Shown here: positions 19,851 through 28,483 of the stretch, piece after piece
Position numbering within the stretch: position 1 is the stretch's first letter
Layout: each line of letters begins with the position of its first letter
NCBI RefSeq assembly: GCF_013618625.1
Contig: NZ_JABRWO010000003.1
Location: 372,001 to 436,000, forward strand
DNA length: 64,000 nt
Direction: 5' to 3'
Origin: Bremerella alba
Lineage (GTDB): Bacteria > Planctomycetota > Planctomycetia > Pirellulales > Pirellulaceae
Made by a program: the position numbers and the translations under genes
The notes under the pieces: model-generated
Told to the model about the DNA's origin: nothing
Databases searched by the model: none
The model's input: the letters and a program-made list of their open reading frames with translations, nothing else

Positions 19851-22061
19851 ATGCGACGAACTAAAGTCTTCTTGGCAGGCATATTCCTAATGCTTGCCTG
19901 CATGTTTTTTTCGGTAGCAAACGCTCAGGATGCCATGCGTGTTCTACCTCCTGGAGAGCTGCCTAGCGATTCTCGTCTGGCTCCGCCAAAAGATCTGAAC
20001 GGGTACTTTCCGTTCTCGCCACCTGCGAGTGTCGCCCAGTGGGATGTCCGGTCGGAAGACGTTCGTACTCAATTGAAAGTCGCGCTCGGTCTTTGGCCAA
20101 TGCCTCCAAAGACATCGCTCAACTATGAGGTCACCGGACGACGAGAGTTTGTCGACTATTCGGTCTCAAATATTCGATTTGAGAGTATTCCAGGGCTGTA
20201 TGTCACCGGTAATCTATACGAACCACTAGGCAAAGAGGGGCCTTTTCCTGGTGTCCTTTGTCCGCACGGGCACTGGGCGAATGGGCGATACTACGTTGCC
20301 GATGAAAACGCTGTGAAAAAGCAGCTTGAAAGCGGTGCGGAAACCGACGCCGTAGCCGCTGAGAACCCGATTCAGGCCCGCTCCGTGCATTTGGCACGCA
20401 TGGGTTGTGTCGTACTGCAAATCGACATGCTTGGTTATGCCGATAGTCAGCAACTATCGTTCGAGCTCGTTCACAAGTTTTCCCAGCAGCGGCCAGAAAT
20501 GAACACGAACGAGCGTTGGGGTTTTTTCAGCCCTCAAGCGGAATCGCATTTGCAATCGGTCATGGGGCTACAGATCTGGAATTGCATTCGATCGCTTGAT
20601 GTTCTCGAAAGTTTTTCTCGCGTCGACAAGTCACGCCTGGCAATCACAGGAGCGAGTGGTGGTGCGACGCAAACTATGTTGGCTTCCGCGATCGACCCTC
20701 GGGTCGCCGTTTGCTTTCCAGCTGTGATGGTTTCAACGGCCATGCAAGGAGGTTGCACCTGTGAAAACTGTACGTTGCTTCGCATTGGGACTGGCAACGT
20801 CGAGTTCGCCGCTCTCTTCGCCCCTAAGCCTCAGGGACTTACGTCTGCCGATGACTGGACGGTCGATTTTGAAACGAAAGGTTTTCCCGAACTGAATCAG
20901 CTATACGACTTAATGGATGCTGAAAACCGCGTGCATCTGACCGCGAGAACCGAGTTCGGGCATAATTATAATGCCGTATCTCGCAAAGCGATGTACGAGC
21001 TGTTCAAGAAGGAATTTGGTTTAGATGCTTCCACCCAAGAGCGACCGTTCAACCGGCTTGGCATTGAAGAGCTGTCAGTCTGGAACGAAGAGAATCGCCC
21101 AACGTACAAACCAGAGTTTGAGAGAGAACTGGTCGAGAGAATGACCGAGCAGTCGGACGAAACGATCATGCCGCTGCTATTGGGTGACTCGGAAAAGTTC
21201 GCCAATTATCGTGAGATGGTTGATAAGGCGTTGGACGTGATTGTTGGTTGGGAAGCCCCTGCCGCCGATCAGCTAGACTTTAATGTAAAGGATAAACAGC
21301 AGCAGCAAGACTTCTTGTTGATTTCCGGGCTGCTGCACAACGATCAGAACAAGTCCCAGTTGCCAGCACTTTTTCTATACCCCAATGAAAATTGGAACGG
21401 GCACACGGTTCTCTGGCTCACCAAGGAAGGGAAGTCTGGTGTGTTTGACGAGGGAGAACGTCTAAAACCTGAGGTCGCCAAGTTAGTCTCTTCGGGCATA
21501 TCGGTCGCGGCGGTAGACTTGATCTATCAGGGAGACTTTCTGCCGGATCGGCAGTCTTTTCAGGAGACACCAAGAGTCGAAAATAGCCGAGAGGCAGCAG
21601 CTTATACTCTCGGTTATAACCACTCGGTCGCCGCTCAACGCATTCAAGATATTTTGTCCACGGCGGCTTTCATGAGAAAACATGATCGTCAACCAAAGTC
21701 GATCGGGCTGGTCGCTCTCGATCCTGCTATAGCAGCGTTAGGTAGTGTCGCTGTCGCCACACACTCAGACGCATTTGACTTCGGTGTCCTTAAGACCGAT
21801 GGCTTTCGATTCGGTCACGTTAAATCAATCCGTTCGCCTGATTTGTTGCCGGGCGGCGCAAAGTACGGCGACGTGCCAGGATTCTTAGCGATGGCATCTC
21901 CGATGCTTCTTCGAGTTATTGGGGAAGACGAAGATAGTGAAAAGCCTGTGCGAGTGGCCTACGGCAGAGATGAGAAACAAGAGATGCTAACCGATATGGA
22001 TTCAGAGGTCTCACCAGTCGATTGGATCATGAATCAGTTAAGTGCCATCGCTGTTCAGTAG
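19851..22061 (+). CDS. Secreted double alpha/beta-hydrolase (acetyl-xylan-esterase-like first domain)
   Basis: 736 residues. Signal peptide (FLAGIFLMLACMFFSVANA). The first domain, to about residue 400, is an alpha/beta hydrolase with an oxyanion-type GVLCPHGHW, nucleophile elbow ITGASGGATQ and a likely catalytic His in TEFGHNYN; it resembles planctomycete acetyl-xylan-esterase-like proteins. The second region (about 490-736) repeats the fold (LPALFLYPNENWNG, ISVAAVDLIYQGDF) but the elbow reads GLVALDPA, so the nucleophile is lost. It probably deacetylates a polysaccharide outside the cytoplasm. An in-frame GTG precedes the ATG. Confidence 0.78.
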   Translation: MRRTKVFLAGIFLMLACMFFSVANAQDAMRVLPPGELPSDSRLAPPKDLNGYFPFSPPASVAQWDVRSEDVRTQLKVALGLWPMPPKTSLNYEVTGRREFVDYSVSNIRFESIPGLYVTGNLYEPLGKEGPFPGVLCPHGHWANGRYYVADENAVKKQLESGAETDAVAAENPIQARSVHLARMGCVVLQIDMLGYADSQQLSFELVHKFSQQRPEMNTNERWGFFSPQAESHLQSVMGLQIWNCIRSLDVLESFSRVDKSRLAITGASGGATQTMLASAIDPRVAVCFPAVMVSTAMQGGCTCENCTLLRIGTGNVEFAALFAPKPQGLTSADDWTVDFETKGFPELNQLYDLMDAENRVHLTARTEFGHNYNAVSRKAMYELFKKEFGLDASTQERPFNRLGIEELSVWNEENRPTYKPEFERELVERMTEQSDETIMPLLLGDSEKFANYREMVDKALDVIVGWEAPAADQLDFNVKDKQQQQDFLLISGLLHNDQNKSQLPALFLYPNENWNGHTVLWLTKEGKSGVFDEGERLKPEVAKLVSSGISVAAVDLIYQGDFLPDRQSFQETPRVENSREAAAYTLGYNHSVAAQRIQDILSTAAFMRKHDRQPKSIGLVALDPAIAALGSVAVATHSDAFDFGVLKTDGFRFGHVKSIRSPDLLPGGAKYGDVPGFLAMASPMLLRVIGEDEDSEKPVRVAYGRDEKQEMLTDMDSEVSPVDWIMNQLSAIAVQ

Positions 22062-22546
22062 CGGTTACGCATTAGAAAACGGGGCCTTGAAAAGTATGGT
22101 GCGCTACGTAAGCGAACTCCAGCAGAGGAGGACGTTTCGTCATGCCTAGGGCGTTGAATTTCCCCATGCTGATCAACCAGCCCAATTACGTCGATCTTAT
22201 TCCACCCGTGGACTTCTTTCGTTCTTAAGGGGCTCTAGCGGAATCTTTGAGATGTCTTCGCCAGAACTTGAAGTGTTAGGTCGGTTCCTTGTCAGACGGC
22301 AACTTCGTTACCTAGCGGGATGTAAACCGACACTCGCAAGCAGGACGAGCAGCCGATAGAGTGCTGATTCGCAGTTGAATCAACTCTAACTCAGTGCAGG
22401 CAAATCCATTCGAAACGAAGATCCCGCCAATGGGATTCTCACGTGAAATCGATACGTCTTCCAGCGAGCTTAGTAGCGACGCGTTGTGTTCAGAGAGAGA
22501 CAAAACCATAGATTAGCAAGATATGGTTATTAACTTGAAATGCCGA
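22062..22546. other. Intergenic region without a recognisable gene
   Basis: 485 bases between the ends of two convergent genes. A 65-codon minus-strand frame (22312-22509) has no protein-like pattern. I see no terminator hairpin with a T-run and no RNA gene. Confidence 0.5.
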
Positions 22547-23722
22547 TTATTGATCACGCGAGTGGAGTTGTCGTGCGCCAACGTTGCTTGGAAGCTGCTG
22601 GGACGTTGCTACCCGCATCCTGCCATTAACTAATTTCAATTGAGGATCGATGTTGTAGATTCCGTCCTTTTCTTTGACAGGCAATCTCAGGGCACTCTCG
22701 TTGATTTTTCTATCGATTGAGTACCAGGCGTTGCTTTCAAATTGGAACGTTTCGGGTGAGGTGTGCGGGCCTACGTTCACACTACGAAAAGCTTGCTCTG
22801 CTTTGAATTGGATGACATTGTTGCGAAAGACTCCGTTTCGGCACGGTACAAATCCGGGTTCGGTCGTTTCCTGTAAAATGCGTAAAACCCACTTGGCAGG
22901 GTCGACAATCGTATTGTGCTGGACGATGGCTCTGTCCACCCCAACAAACGCCATCGCGGCCATGCCGCCAATGAATGTGCAGTCTTCGACCGTGATGTCT
23001 TTAGCTTCGTAAGTCACACCCCGCGGTCGAAAATAAGGGAGTCCAGTACTTCCGCCAATGTTAACGCCGCGGTGTCCGCATTCACTAAAGAAACATCGAG
23101 AAACCACTATCTTGCTTGTACCGCCCTTCATTTGAACTCCGCTGGCAGAGTTCATCGTGTCGAATTTCATCGTGCAGTTACGTACGATCCCTTGGTGACA
23201 GCCAACCATATCGATTGCCGATCCCCCTTTCCCCCACCGTTCGATCTGGCAGTTTTCGATGGTGAGATAATCGACGCCAGAGAGCTTGATGCCGTCGCAA
23301 TTACCGCTGGGACCAATGTCATGAACATAGATGTTTCGAAGCGTCACATGCAGGGCAGGGGAGTCATAGGTGCTAGCATCGTCGACGTTCAAGCCATTTT
23401 GAGAGGCCCGTCGGATCTCCAGATTCTCAAGTACAACATGGGCCGGATCGGAAACTTGTAGTCCGAAATGTCCTCCTTCGATAAGGCAGCGGTTGGCAGG
23501 ATCTTTACCGCGAATAACAATCGGCATTTCGGAAGTTCCGTGAAGATTCTTGATCGAGATACCTCCCTCCAGAGACTTAGACGTGATGGTAATCACGGTT
23601 CCCGGCTTTGCTTGGGAAACAGCCTGAAGAAGTTCAGTTTTTGAGGTAACTTCGATCTCGGCGACTGCAACTGCAGGAGAAACGCACAGAAACAAAAGCG
23701 GCAGAACCAAAAGGAGGGGCAT
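22547..23722 (-). CDS. Secreted right-handed beta-helix (pectate-lyase-like fold) protein
   Basis: 391 residues. Signal peptide (LLLVLPLLFLCVSPAVAVA). The rest is a parallel beta-helix with many short strands of the pattern V-x-L-x-N (VVLENLEIRRASQNGLNVDD, YLTIENCQIERWG, IVRNCTMKFDT, DITVEDCTFIGG). Such proteins bind or cleave polysaccharides, for example as lyases, epimerases or hydrolases; the catalytic residues cannot be assigned by eye. It stands alone. Confidence 0.8.
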   Translation of the reverse strand: MPLLLVLPLLFLCVSPAVAVAEIEVTSKTELLQAVSQAKPGTVITITSKSLEGGISIKNLHGTSEMPIVIRGKDPANRCLIEGGHFGLQVSDPAHVVLENLEIRRASQNGLNVDDASTYDSPALHVTLRNIYVHDIGPSGNCDGIKLSGVDYLTIENCQIERWGKGGSAIDMVGCHQGIVRNCTMKFDTMNSASGVQMKGGTSKIVVSRCFFSECGHRGVNIGGSTGLPYFRPRGVTYEAKDITVEDCTFIGGMAAMAFVGVDRAIVQHNTIVDPAKWVLRILQETTEPGFVPCRNGVFRNNVIQFKAEQAFRSVNVGPHTSPETFQFESNAWYSIDRKINESALRLPVKEKDGIYNIDPQLKLVNGRMRVATSQQLPSNVGARQLHSRDQ

Positions 23723-23819
23723 AATAAGGCCTGGATTGGAAAAAGTTCACCAAAAGGCACAATGCGTAAAGCATCGTGGATGATTAAGCGTAAGCCAATC
23801 AGAAAAGTCCGCCTAGGAT

Positions 23820-23847
23820 TTGTTTAGCCCGCCGCGACCTTTAGAAT
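23820..23847 (+). promoter_or_regulatory. Sigma70-type promoter before the STAS/ECF group
   Basis: TTGTTT (23820-23825), a 16-base spacer and TAGAAT (23842-23847). The predicted start near 23854 coincides with a hairpin GCCCC-TGTC-GGGGC at 23856-23869, which would cap the 5' end of the transcript. The first gene starts at 23917. Confidence 0.5.
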
Positions 23848-23916
23848 ATAGGCTCGCCCCTGTCGGGGCAAAACCAACACCCGCTGACAAGATTGCGTTC
23901 AAGGGAGCAACAAGTA

Positions 23917-24282
23917 ATGAGTGAACACGTAGAAGTTGTGCATCTGAAGGATCTGACCATTGTTCGCATAACCGGCAAGCTAACCGCTGCCGACTACGAA
24001 CACTTTGTACCTGAAATCGAAAAACAGATTTCGGAATTCGGTAAGCTTCGCCTATTGGTCGAAATGCACAACTTCGAAGGCTGGACCATGGGAGCTCTGT
24101 GGGACGACGTCAAGTTTGATGCAAAGCATTGGGGCGACATCAAACGTCTGGCGATCGTTGGTGAATCGAAATGGGAATCGGGCATGGCCGTTTTCTGCAA
24201 GCCATTTACTTCCGCAAATGTTAAGTATTTCGACCATACCAAGTTGGAAGAAGCTAAGAAGTGGTTGGTTGAGGAAGAGTAA
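23917..24282 (+). CDS. SpoIIAA/STAS-like protein
   Basis: 121 residues. The sequence fits the SpoIIAA-like family: HLKDLTIVRITGKLTAADYE, then LRLLVEMHNFEGW, KRLAIVGESKWESG, and KYFDHTKLEEAKKWL. These proteins share the STAS fold with anti-sigma-factor antagonists but usually lack the phospho-Ser site; some bind lipids. The ATG is preceded by GGGAG at ten bases. It is 57 bases upstream of the ECF sigma gene, so both may share the promoter at 23820. Confidence 0.75.
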   Translation: MSEHVEVVHLKDLTIVRITGKLTAADYEHFVPEIEKQISEFGKLRLLVEMHNFEGWTMGALWDDVKFDAKHWGDIKRLAIVGESKWESGMAVFCKPFTSANVKYFDHTKLEEAKKWLVEEE

Positions 24283-24339
24283 ACGCTTCCGTTTGCTTCC
24301 AGCGATATTCACTCTACCTCGTTTCAGGATTTGTCCGCA

Positions 24340-25590
24340 ATGGTGGACGAGGACCGTCGAGACGTTCGTCAATTCGTTGATGAGCTTTACCGCACGGAAT
24401 CGCGCCGTGTCTATGCAACCTTAGTGCGCCTGCTTAGCGACTTCGATCTTGCAGAAGAAGCTATGCATGAGGCGTTCACGTCAGCGTTGGTGAAATGGCA
24501 GGAAGAGGGAATTCCCCAAAACCCCCGTGCGTGGTTAGTATCTACGGGGCGATTTAAGGCTATCGACACGATTCGTCGACGCGTGAGGTTCGACGAATCG
24601 TTGGGGGATATCGCGAAACGACTGGACAAAGAACAAGACCAGTTTGCGGCCATTGATGACGAAAATATCGAAGACGATCGACTTCGGCTGATCTTTACCT
24701 GTTGTCATCCAGGGATCCCATCCAATACTCAGGTGGCTTTGACGCTACGGGAAGTATGCGGACTTCGTACGGAAGAAATTGCCAGCGCGTTTCTTACCAC
24801 TCCGCCCACCATCGCTCAGCGGATTGTCCGCGGAAAGCAAAAGATTCGAGACGCAGGCATCCCGTTTGAGATACCGACGATTCCTCATATGCCTCAGCGT
24901 TTGGATTCAGTGCTTTCGGTAATCTACCTTGTATTTAACGAAGGGTACTCCGCCTCGTCTGGAGAGACGGCCACGCGACGTGATCTTTCAGAAGAAGCCA
25001 TTCGGCTGGGGCGGCTCTTAGTCCAACTACTTCCCGACGCCGAAGCAATTGGCCTCTTGGCCCTGATGCTGATCCAGGAATCGCGCCGAACGGCGCGTAC
25101 TTCAGCTTCAGGCGATATTATTTTGCTGGAAAACCAAGACCGGTCATTGTGGGTTCGGCAGTACATTTCGGAAGGGGTGGAACTCATTCAACAAGCTTTG
25201 CTGACTCGTCGATTTGGCTTATACACCATCCAGGCGGCTATTGCCGCCGTTCATGCTGAAGCAAAAACACCTGAAGCAACCGACTGGACGCAAATCATTG
25301 CCCTCTATGATGTTCTGTCTAGAATTGATCCGTCGCCAGTCGTTGAATTAAACCGTGCCGTCGCTGTAGCAATGCGTGATGGTCCTGAAGCTGGCTTGAC
25401 GTTGATCGACGAAATACTCGCCGAAGGGACCTTGTCCGAATACCATCTGGCACATGCCGCGCGAGCTGACCTCTGTCGACGAATGGGCAAGACCAACGAT
25501 GCCGTGAATGCTTATCGGCGTGCCTTGGAATTGGTGAAGCAGGAACCGGAACGCCGTTTTCTTGAGGGACGGATCAAACAATTGAGTTAG
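24340..25590 (+). CDS. ECF42-type sigma factor with C-terminal TPR-like extension
   Basis: 416 residues. Sigma2 (about 15-85, DLAEEAMHEAFTSALVKWQ and RFKAIDTIRRR) and sigma4 (about 125-185, TLREVCGLRTEEIASAFLTT with a helix-turn-helix) are followed by a 200-residue helical extension containing YLVFNEGYSASSGE and TPR-like repeats (LNRAVAVAMRDGPEAGLTLI). This architecture and the next gene (DGPF/YCII) define the ECF42 group, known to lack a classical anti-sigma factor and to need its C-terminal extension. ATG 24340 is used; an in-frame TTG at 24331 is the alternative. Confidence 0.88.
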   Translation: MVDEDRRDVRQFVDELYRTESRRVYATLVRLLSDFDLAEEAMHEAFTSALVKWQEEGIPQNPRAWLVSTGRFKAIDTIRRRVRFDESLGDIAKRLDKEQDQFAAIDDENIEDDRLRLIFTCCHPGIPSNTQVALTLREVCGLRTEEIASAFLTTPPTIAQRIVRGKQKIRDAGIPFEIPTIPHMPQRLDSVLSVIYLVFNEGYSASSGETATRRDLSEEAIRLGRLLVQLLPDAEAIGLLALMLIQESRRTARTSASGDIILLENQDRSLWVRQYISEGVELIQQALLTRRFGLYTIQAAIAAVHAEAKTPEATDWTQIIALYDVLSRIDPSPVVELNRAVAVAMRDGPEAGLTLIDEILAEGTLSEYHLAHAARADLCRRMGKTNDAVNAYRRALELVKQEPERRFLEGRIKQLS

Positions 25591-25690
25591 TCTCAATTTC
25601 CAATTATTTTTCAGGACCTGTCGATTTCGCACCGGCTGAATCGACCATGGGGTAAAGGAACGAGTCTTACCTCAGTTTTAGGAGAACCTG

Positions 25691-26095
25691 ATGAAGTTCG
25701 TCTGCTTGGGATATATCGATGCGTCGATGTGGGAGAGTCTCCCTAAGGAAGAAGCCGAAAAGGCGATGGAAGAGTGTATGGCCTACGACAATGAACTCCG
25801 CAAGGGAGGCAATTTCGCAGGCGGCGGGGCGCTCGATGCTCCCCAAAACGGTGTGACACTTCGCCATCAAGCGGGCCAAGTCCGTGTGACGGATGGTCCG
25901 TATACCGAAACAAAAGAACAGATCGGGGGGATCCTGCTGTTGGAAGCCCGCGACTTGAATCATGCCATACAGCTGATGACAAAGCATCCTGGAGTTCGCA
26001 TGGGCCCCTTTGAAATTCGCCCGGCTGACGAAGCTATGAACTTGCAGATTCTGGAAATCTCAGAGCGTTTGGCCAAAGAAACCAACGAAATTTAG
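25691..26095 (+). CDS. DGPF/YCII-family protein, partner of the ECF42 sigma
   Basis: 134 residues. It begins [13 protein letters not shown] and carries [14 protein letters not shown], the DGPF motif with Tyr in place of Phe. The family has the YCII fold, is encoded next to ECF42 sigma factors and is the usual regulated gene. Its biochemical role is not established. AGGAG precedes the ATG at good spacing, 100 bases after the sigma gene. Confidence 0.88.
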   Translation: MKFVCLGYIDASMWESLPKEEAEKAMEECMAYDNELRKGGNFAGGGALDAPQNGVTLRHQAGQVRVTDGPYTETKEQIGGILLLEARDLNHAIQLMTKHPGVRMGPFEIRPADEAMNLQILEISERLAKETNEI

Positions 26096-26152
26096 GCACA
26101 TCGGTAGCTGACCTTAGATCCCGTTCTCAATCCCATTGCAAGGACAATATTC

Positions 26153-26635
26153 ATGCACGTTGAACCTCAAGTCGAGCACCGCTGGCTAGAGAATTTGTTG
26201 GGTGACTGGACCATCGAAGCAGAAATGGATATGGGCCCTGGCAAGCCAAGGGAAACATCTGTCGGCAAGGAAAGCGTTCGGCTTCTCGGCGAAGTGTGGG
26301 TGCTTTGCGATATGGAGAGCGATATGCCTGAGGGCAGCACAGCGCTCTCGCAAATGGCCCTTGGGTACGATCCGCAACAGAAGTCGTTTGTCGGTTCTTT
26401 TGTTTCGTCGAGCATGGCCACACTCTGGATTTATGGAGGCGGCACGCTCAACGATGCAGGCAATCAGCTGACGCTAAACACGACTGGGCCTAGTTTTACT
26501 GGGGAAGGCATGTCGCAATATCAGGATGTTATTGAGATCGTGGACAAGGACCACCGTATTTTGCATTCCTTCATGCTGGACGAAAACGAAGTCTGGCAAG
26601 AGTTCATGACGGCCAAATATACTCGCCAACAATGA
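26153..26635 (+). CDS. DUF1579-family protein
   Basis: 160 residues, no signal peptide. Text such as HRWLENLLGDWTIEAEM, MALGYDPQQKSFVGSF and the beta-rich remainder match DUF1579, a small barrel-like family often found in ECF42 clusters. AAGGA lies eight bases before the ATG. It is the third gene of the group, 57 bases after the DGPF gene. Function unknown. Confidence 0.75.
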   Translation: MHVEPQVEHRWLENLLGDWTIEAEMDMGPGKPRETSVGKESVRLLGEVWVLCDMESDMPEGSTALSQMALGYDPQQKSFVGSFVSSSMATLWIYGGGTLNDAGNQLTLNTTGPSFTGEGMSQYQDVIEIVDKDHRILHSFMLDENEVWQEFMTAKYTRQQ

Positions 26636-26665
26636 TTATCTATCCTATTCAAGGGAATCCTTAAA

Positions 26666-27250
26666 ATGGCACTTTCGCCTGTGAAACGTCGGGTTTTGAA
26701 TATCGTTTTATTCTTATTGATCGGGCTGATCGTTTTGGCCTTTGCTTTGGCAATTGCCGTGTCCCTGCAGCCAAATGAATTTCAGGTTACCCGATCCATG
26801 AAAATGGATGCTCCGCCTGAGGTAGTCTTTCCGCATGTAAATCAGTTCGCTGCCTGGAAGGCCTGGTCTCCCTACGAAAAGCTCGACCCTAATATGACGA
26901 CAACTTTAGAAGGGCCCACGGCAGGGCAGGGGGCCGTCATGCGATGGGCGGGAAATGGTAACGCAGGTGCTGGAAGCACGACCATCGTCCAAAGTGAACC
27001 CAACGAGTCGATTCAGATTGATCTTCAAATGACCGCTCCGATGGACTGTCACAATGATGTCGTTTTCACATTCCGGCCTGAGGGCAAGAGCACGGTGGTG
27101 ACGTGGAGCATGAGTGGTAAGGTAGACCTGATGGCGAAGTTCTTTCATCTCATAATCGACATCGACAAGATGTGCGGCGACCAGTTCACCGAGGGGCTCG
27201 CCAGTTTGAAAGAGATAAGCGAGAAACAAGCATCGGCGACAACCTCGTAG
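26666..27250 (+). CDS. SRPBCC-domain protein with N-terminal membrane anchor
   Basis: 194 residues. One membrane helix at about residues 12-32 (IVLFLLIGLIVLAFALAIAV) is followed by an SRPBCC/polyketide-cyclase-like domain (RSMKMDAPPEVVFPHVNQFA, YEKLDPNMTTTLEGPTAG, TVVTWSMSG). The fold binds hydrophobic ligands in a deep cleft. It starts 30 bases after the DUF1579 gene, consistent with an operon. The ligand is unknown. Confidence 0.8.
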   Translation: MALSPVKRRVLNIVLFLLIGLIVLAFALAIAVSLQPNEFQVTRSMKMDAPPEVVFPHVNQFAAWKAWSPYEKLDPNMTTTLEGPTAGQGAVMRWAGNGNAGAGSTTIVQSEPNESIQIDLQMTAPMDCHNDVVFTFRPEGKSTVVTWSMSGKVDLMAKFFHLIIDIDKMCGDQFTEGLASLKEISEKQASATTS

Positions 27251-27289
27251 CCGCACAGCCACTTTTTCATTTTTCTAAGAGAGAACACG

Positions 27290-27718
27290 ATGATTCAACA
27301 GCTATTCGTCAATCTGCCGGTAAAAGATCTGGCGAAATCGGTCGAGTTCTTCACGGAATTGGACTTCACGTTCAACCCTCAATTTACCGACGACTCGGCC
27401 ACATGCATGATTGTTTCAGAGAACATCATGGTGATGCTTATGATTGAAAGCCGTTTCAAGGAGTTCACGCCCAAGGAGATTTGCGATAGCAAGAAAAGTA
27501 CCGAAGTACTAAATGCGTTGCAGCTAGAGTCTCGAGAGGAAGTCGCCAAGTTTATAGAAAAGGCGGTCGCCGCTGGCGGAAAGACATATGCCGAGCCAAA
27601 GGATCATGGTTTTATGATTCAACATGGATTCGAAGATCTGGACGGTCATATCTGGGAAGTCTTCTGGATGGACCCTGCCGGATTCGCTCAGGTCCAGGCT
27701 GGCTCGGCGAGCGAATAG
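27290..27718 (+). CDS. VOC-family protein (glyoxalase/bleomycin-resistance fold)
   Basis: 142 residues. Begins QQLFVNLPVKDLAKSVEFFT and ends with GHIWEVFWMDP, where Glu is the usual last metal ligand; the pattern is that of glyoxalase-like members often found in ECF42 clusters. It may act on a small toxic metabolite, but the reaction cannot be assigned. 39 bases separate it from the SRPBCC gene. Confidence 0.85.
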   Translation: MIQQLFVNLPVKDLAKSVEFFTELDFTFNPQFTDDSATCMIVSENIMVMLMIESRFKEFTPKEICDSKKSTEVLNALQLESREEVAKFIEKAVAAGGKTYAEPKDHGFMIQHGFEDLDGHIWEVFWMDPAGFAQVQAGSASE

Positions 27719-27773
27719 TTTTGCACAAGTACTTCATTGACGGTCATAGCTTTTACCTCCAGAGGAGCCGAGG

Positions 27774-28187
27774 ATGAACGAGACAGAGATTGCCCCTTCC
27801 ACCGAGCAGTCGAGATCGACGCCAGTCGCGGCAAAGTGGACAGGGCGGGCCATTTCCGCGCTCGTCGGTTTGGCCTTTCTCGCCAGCGCCGCATTGAAAT
27901 TTGTCGGAGGGCCGGGACTGGAAGAAGGCTTCTCCCACTTGGGATTGCCGATGGAGATTCAGTATCCGCTGGCTACTTTGGAACTGGTCATTGCGATCAT
28001 TTATCTGATCCCGCAAACGGCCGTTCTCGGGGCTATCCTTCTGACCGGCTACATCGGCGGCGCGATTTGTACACACTGGAGAGTCGGGGACGTGTTCGTC
28101 GTGCAGGTGATCATCGGCGTGTTGATATGGCTCGGCATTTTCTTGCGAGATCGCCGCTTATGGGCGTTGCTTCCGGTGCGGTCATAG
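27774..28187 (+). CDS. DoxX-like four-helix membrane protein
   Basis: 137 residues. After a polar N-terminus of about 25 residues there are four membrane helices (AISALVGLAFLASAALKFV ...; TLELVIAIIYLIP; TAVLGAILLTGYIGGA; VIIGVLIWLGIFL), the layout of DoxX-like proteins, which are linked to redox and thiol stress in other bacteria. GGAG precedes the ATG by seven bases. It is the last gene of the ECF42 group; no clear terminator follows. Confidence 0.8.
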   Translation: MNETEIAPSTEQSRSTPVAAKWTGRAISALVGLAFLASAALKFVGGPGLEEGFSHLGLPMEIQYPLATLELVIAIIYLIPQTAVLGAILLTGYIGGAICTHWRVGDVFVVQVIIGVLIWLGIFLRDRRLWALLPVRS

Positions 28188-28483
28188 ACTCGCAAAAAGT
28201 AGGGCTAATTTGGCTGGAAGAGATTTCAGTGAACCTTTCTCTGTCGGCATGCATCTCTCTTTTCCGACGGCCAGGCGTTGTATGAACGCTTGTCTTTTCT
28301 ATTCATTTTGCGATCGATCCGCGCGCCGATAAAGTCCTGCGGATGGAAGGTTAGTAATCATGCTCTTGGATTTCGGACAGTGACGTGCTTGGTCAGGCTT
28401 GTTTCGGTTTGACCTGAAATCACTCGCGAAGCGTGTGTAACGCTCGCGGTATGTCCGTAATTTCTAGGAAAGCATGGGTTGCT

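Noticed and set aside
22312-22509. A 65-codon minus-strand frame in the gap after the hydrolase gene
   Set aside because: No ribosome site, no recognisable motif; length is expected by chance.
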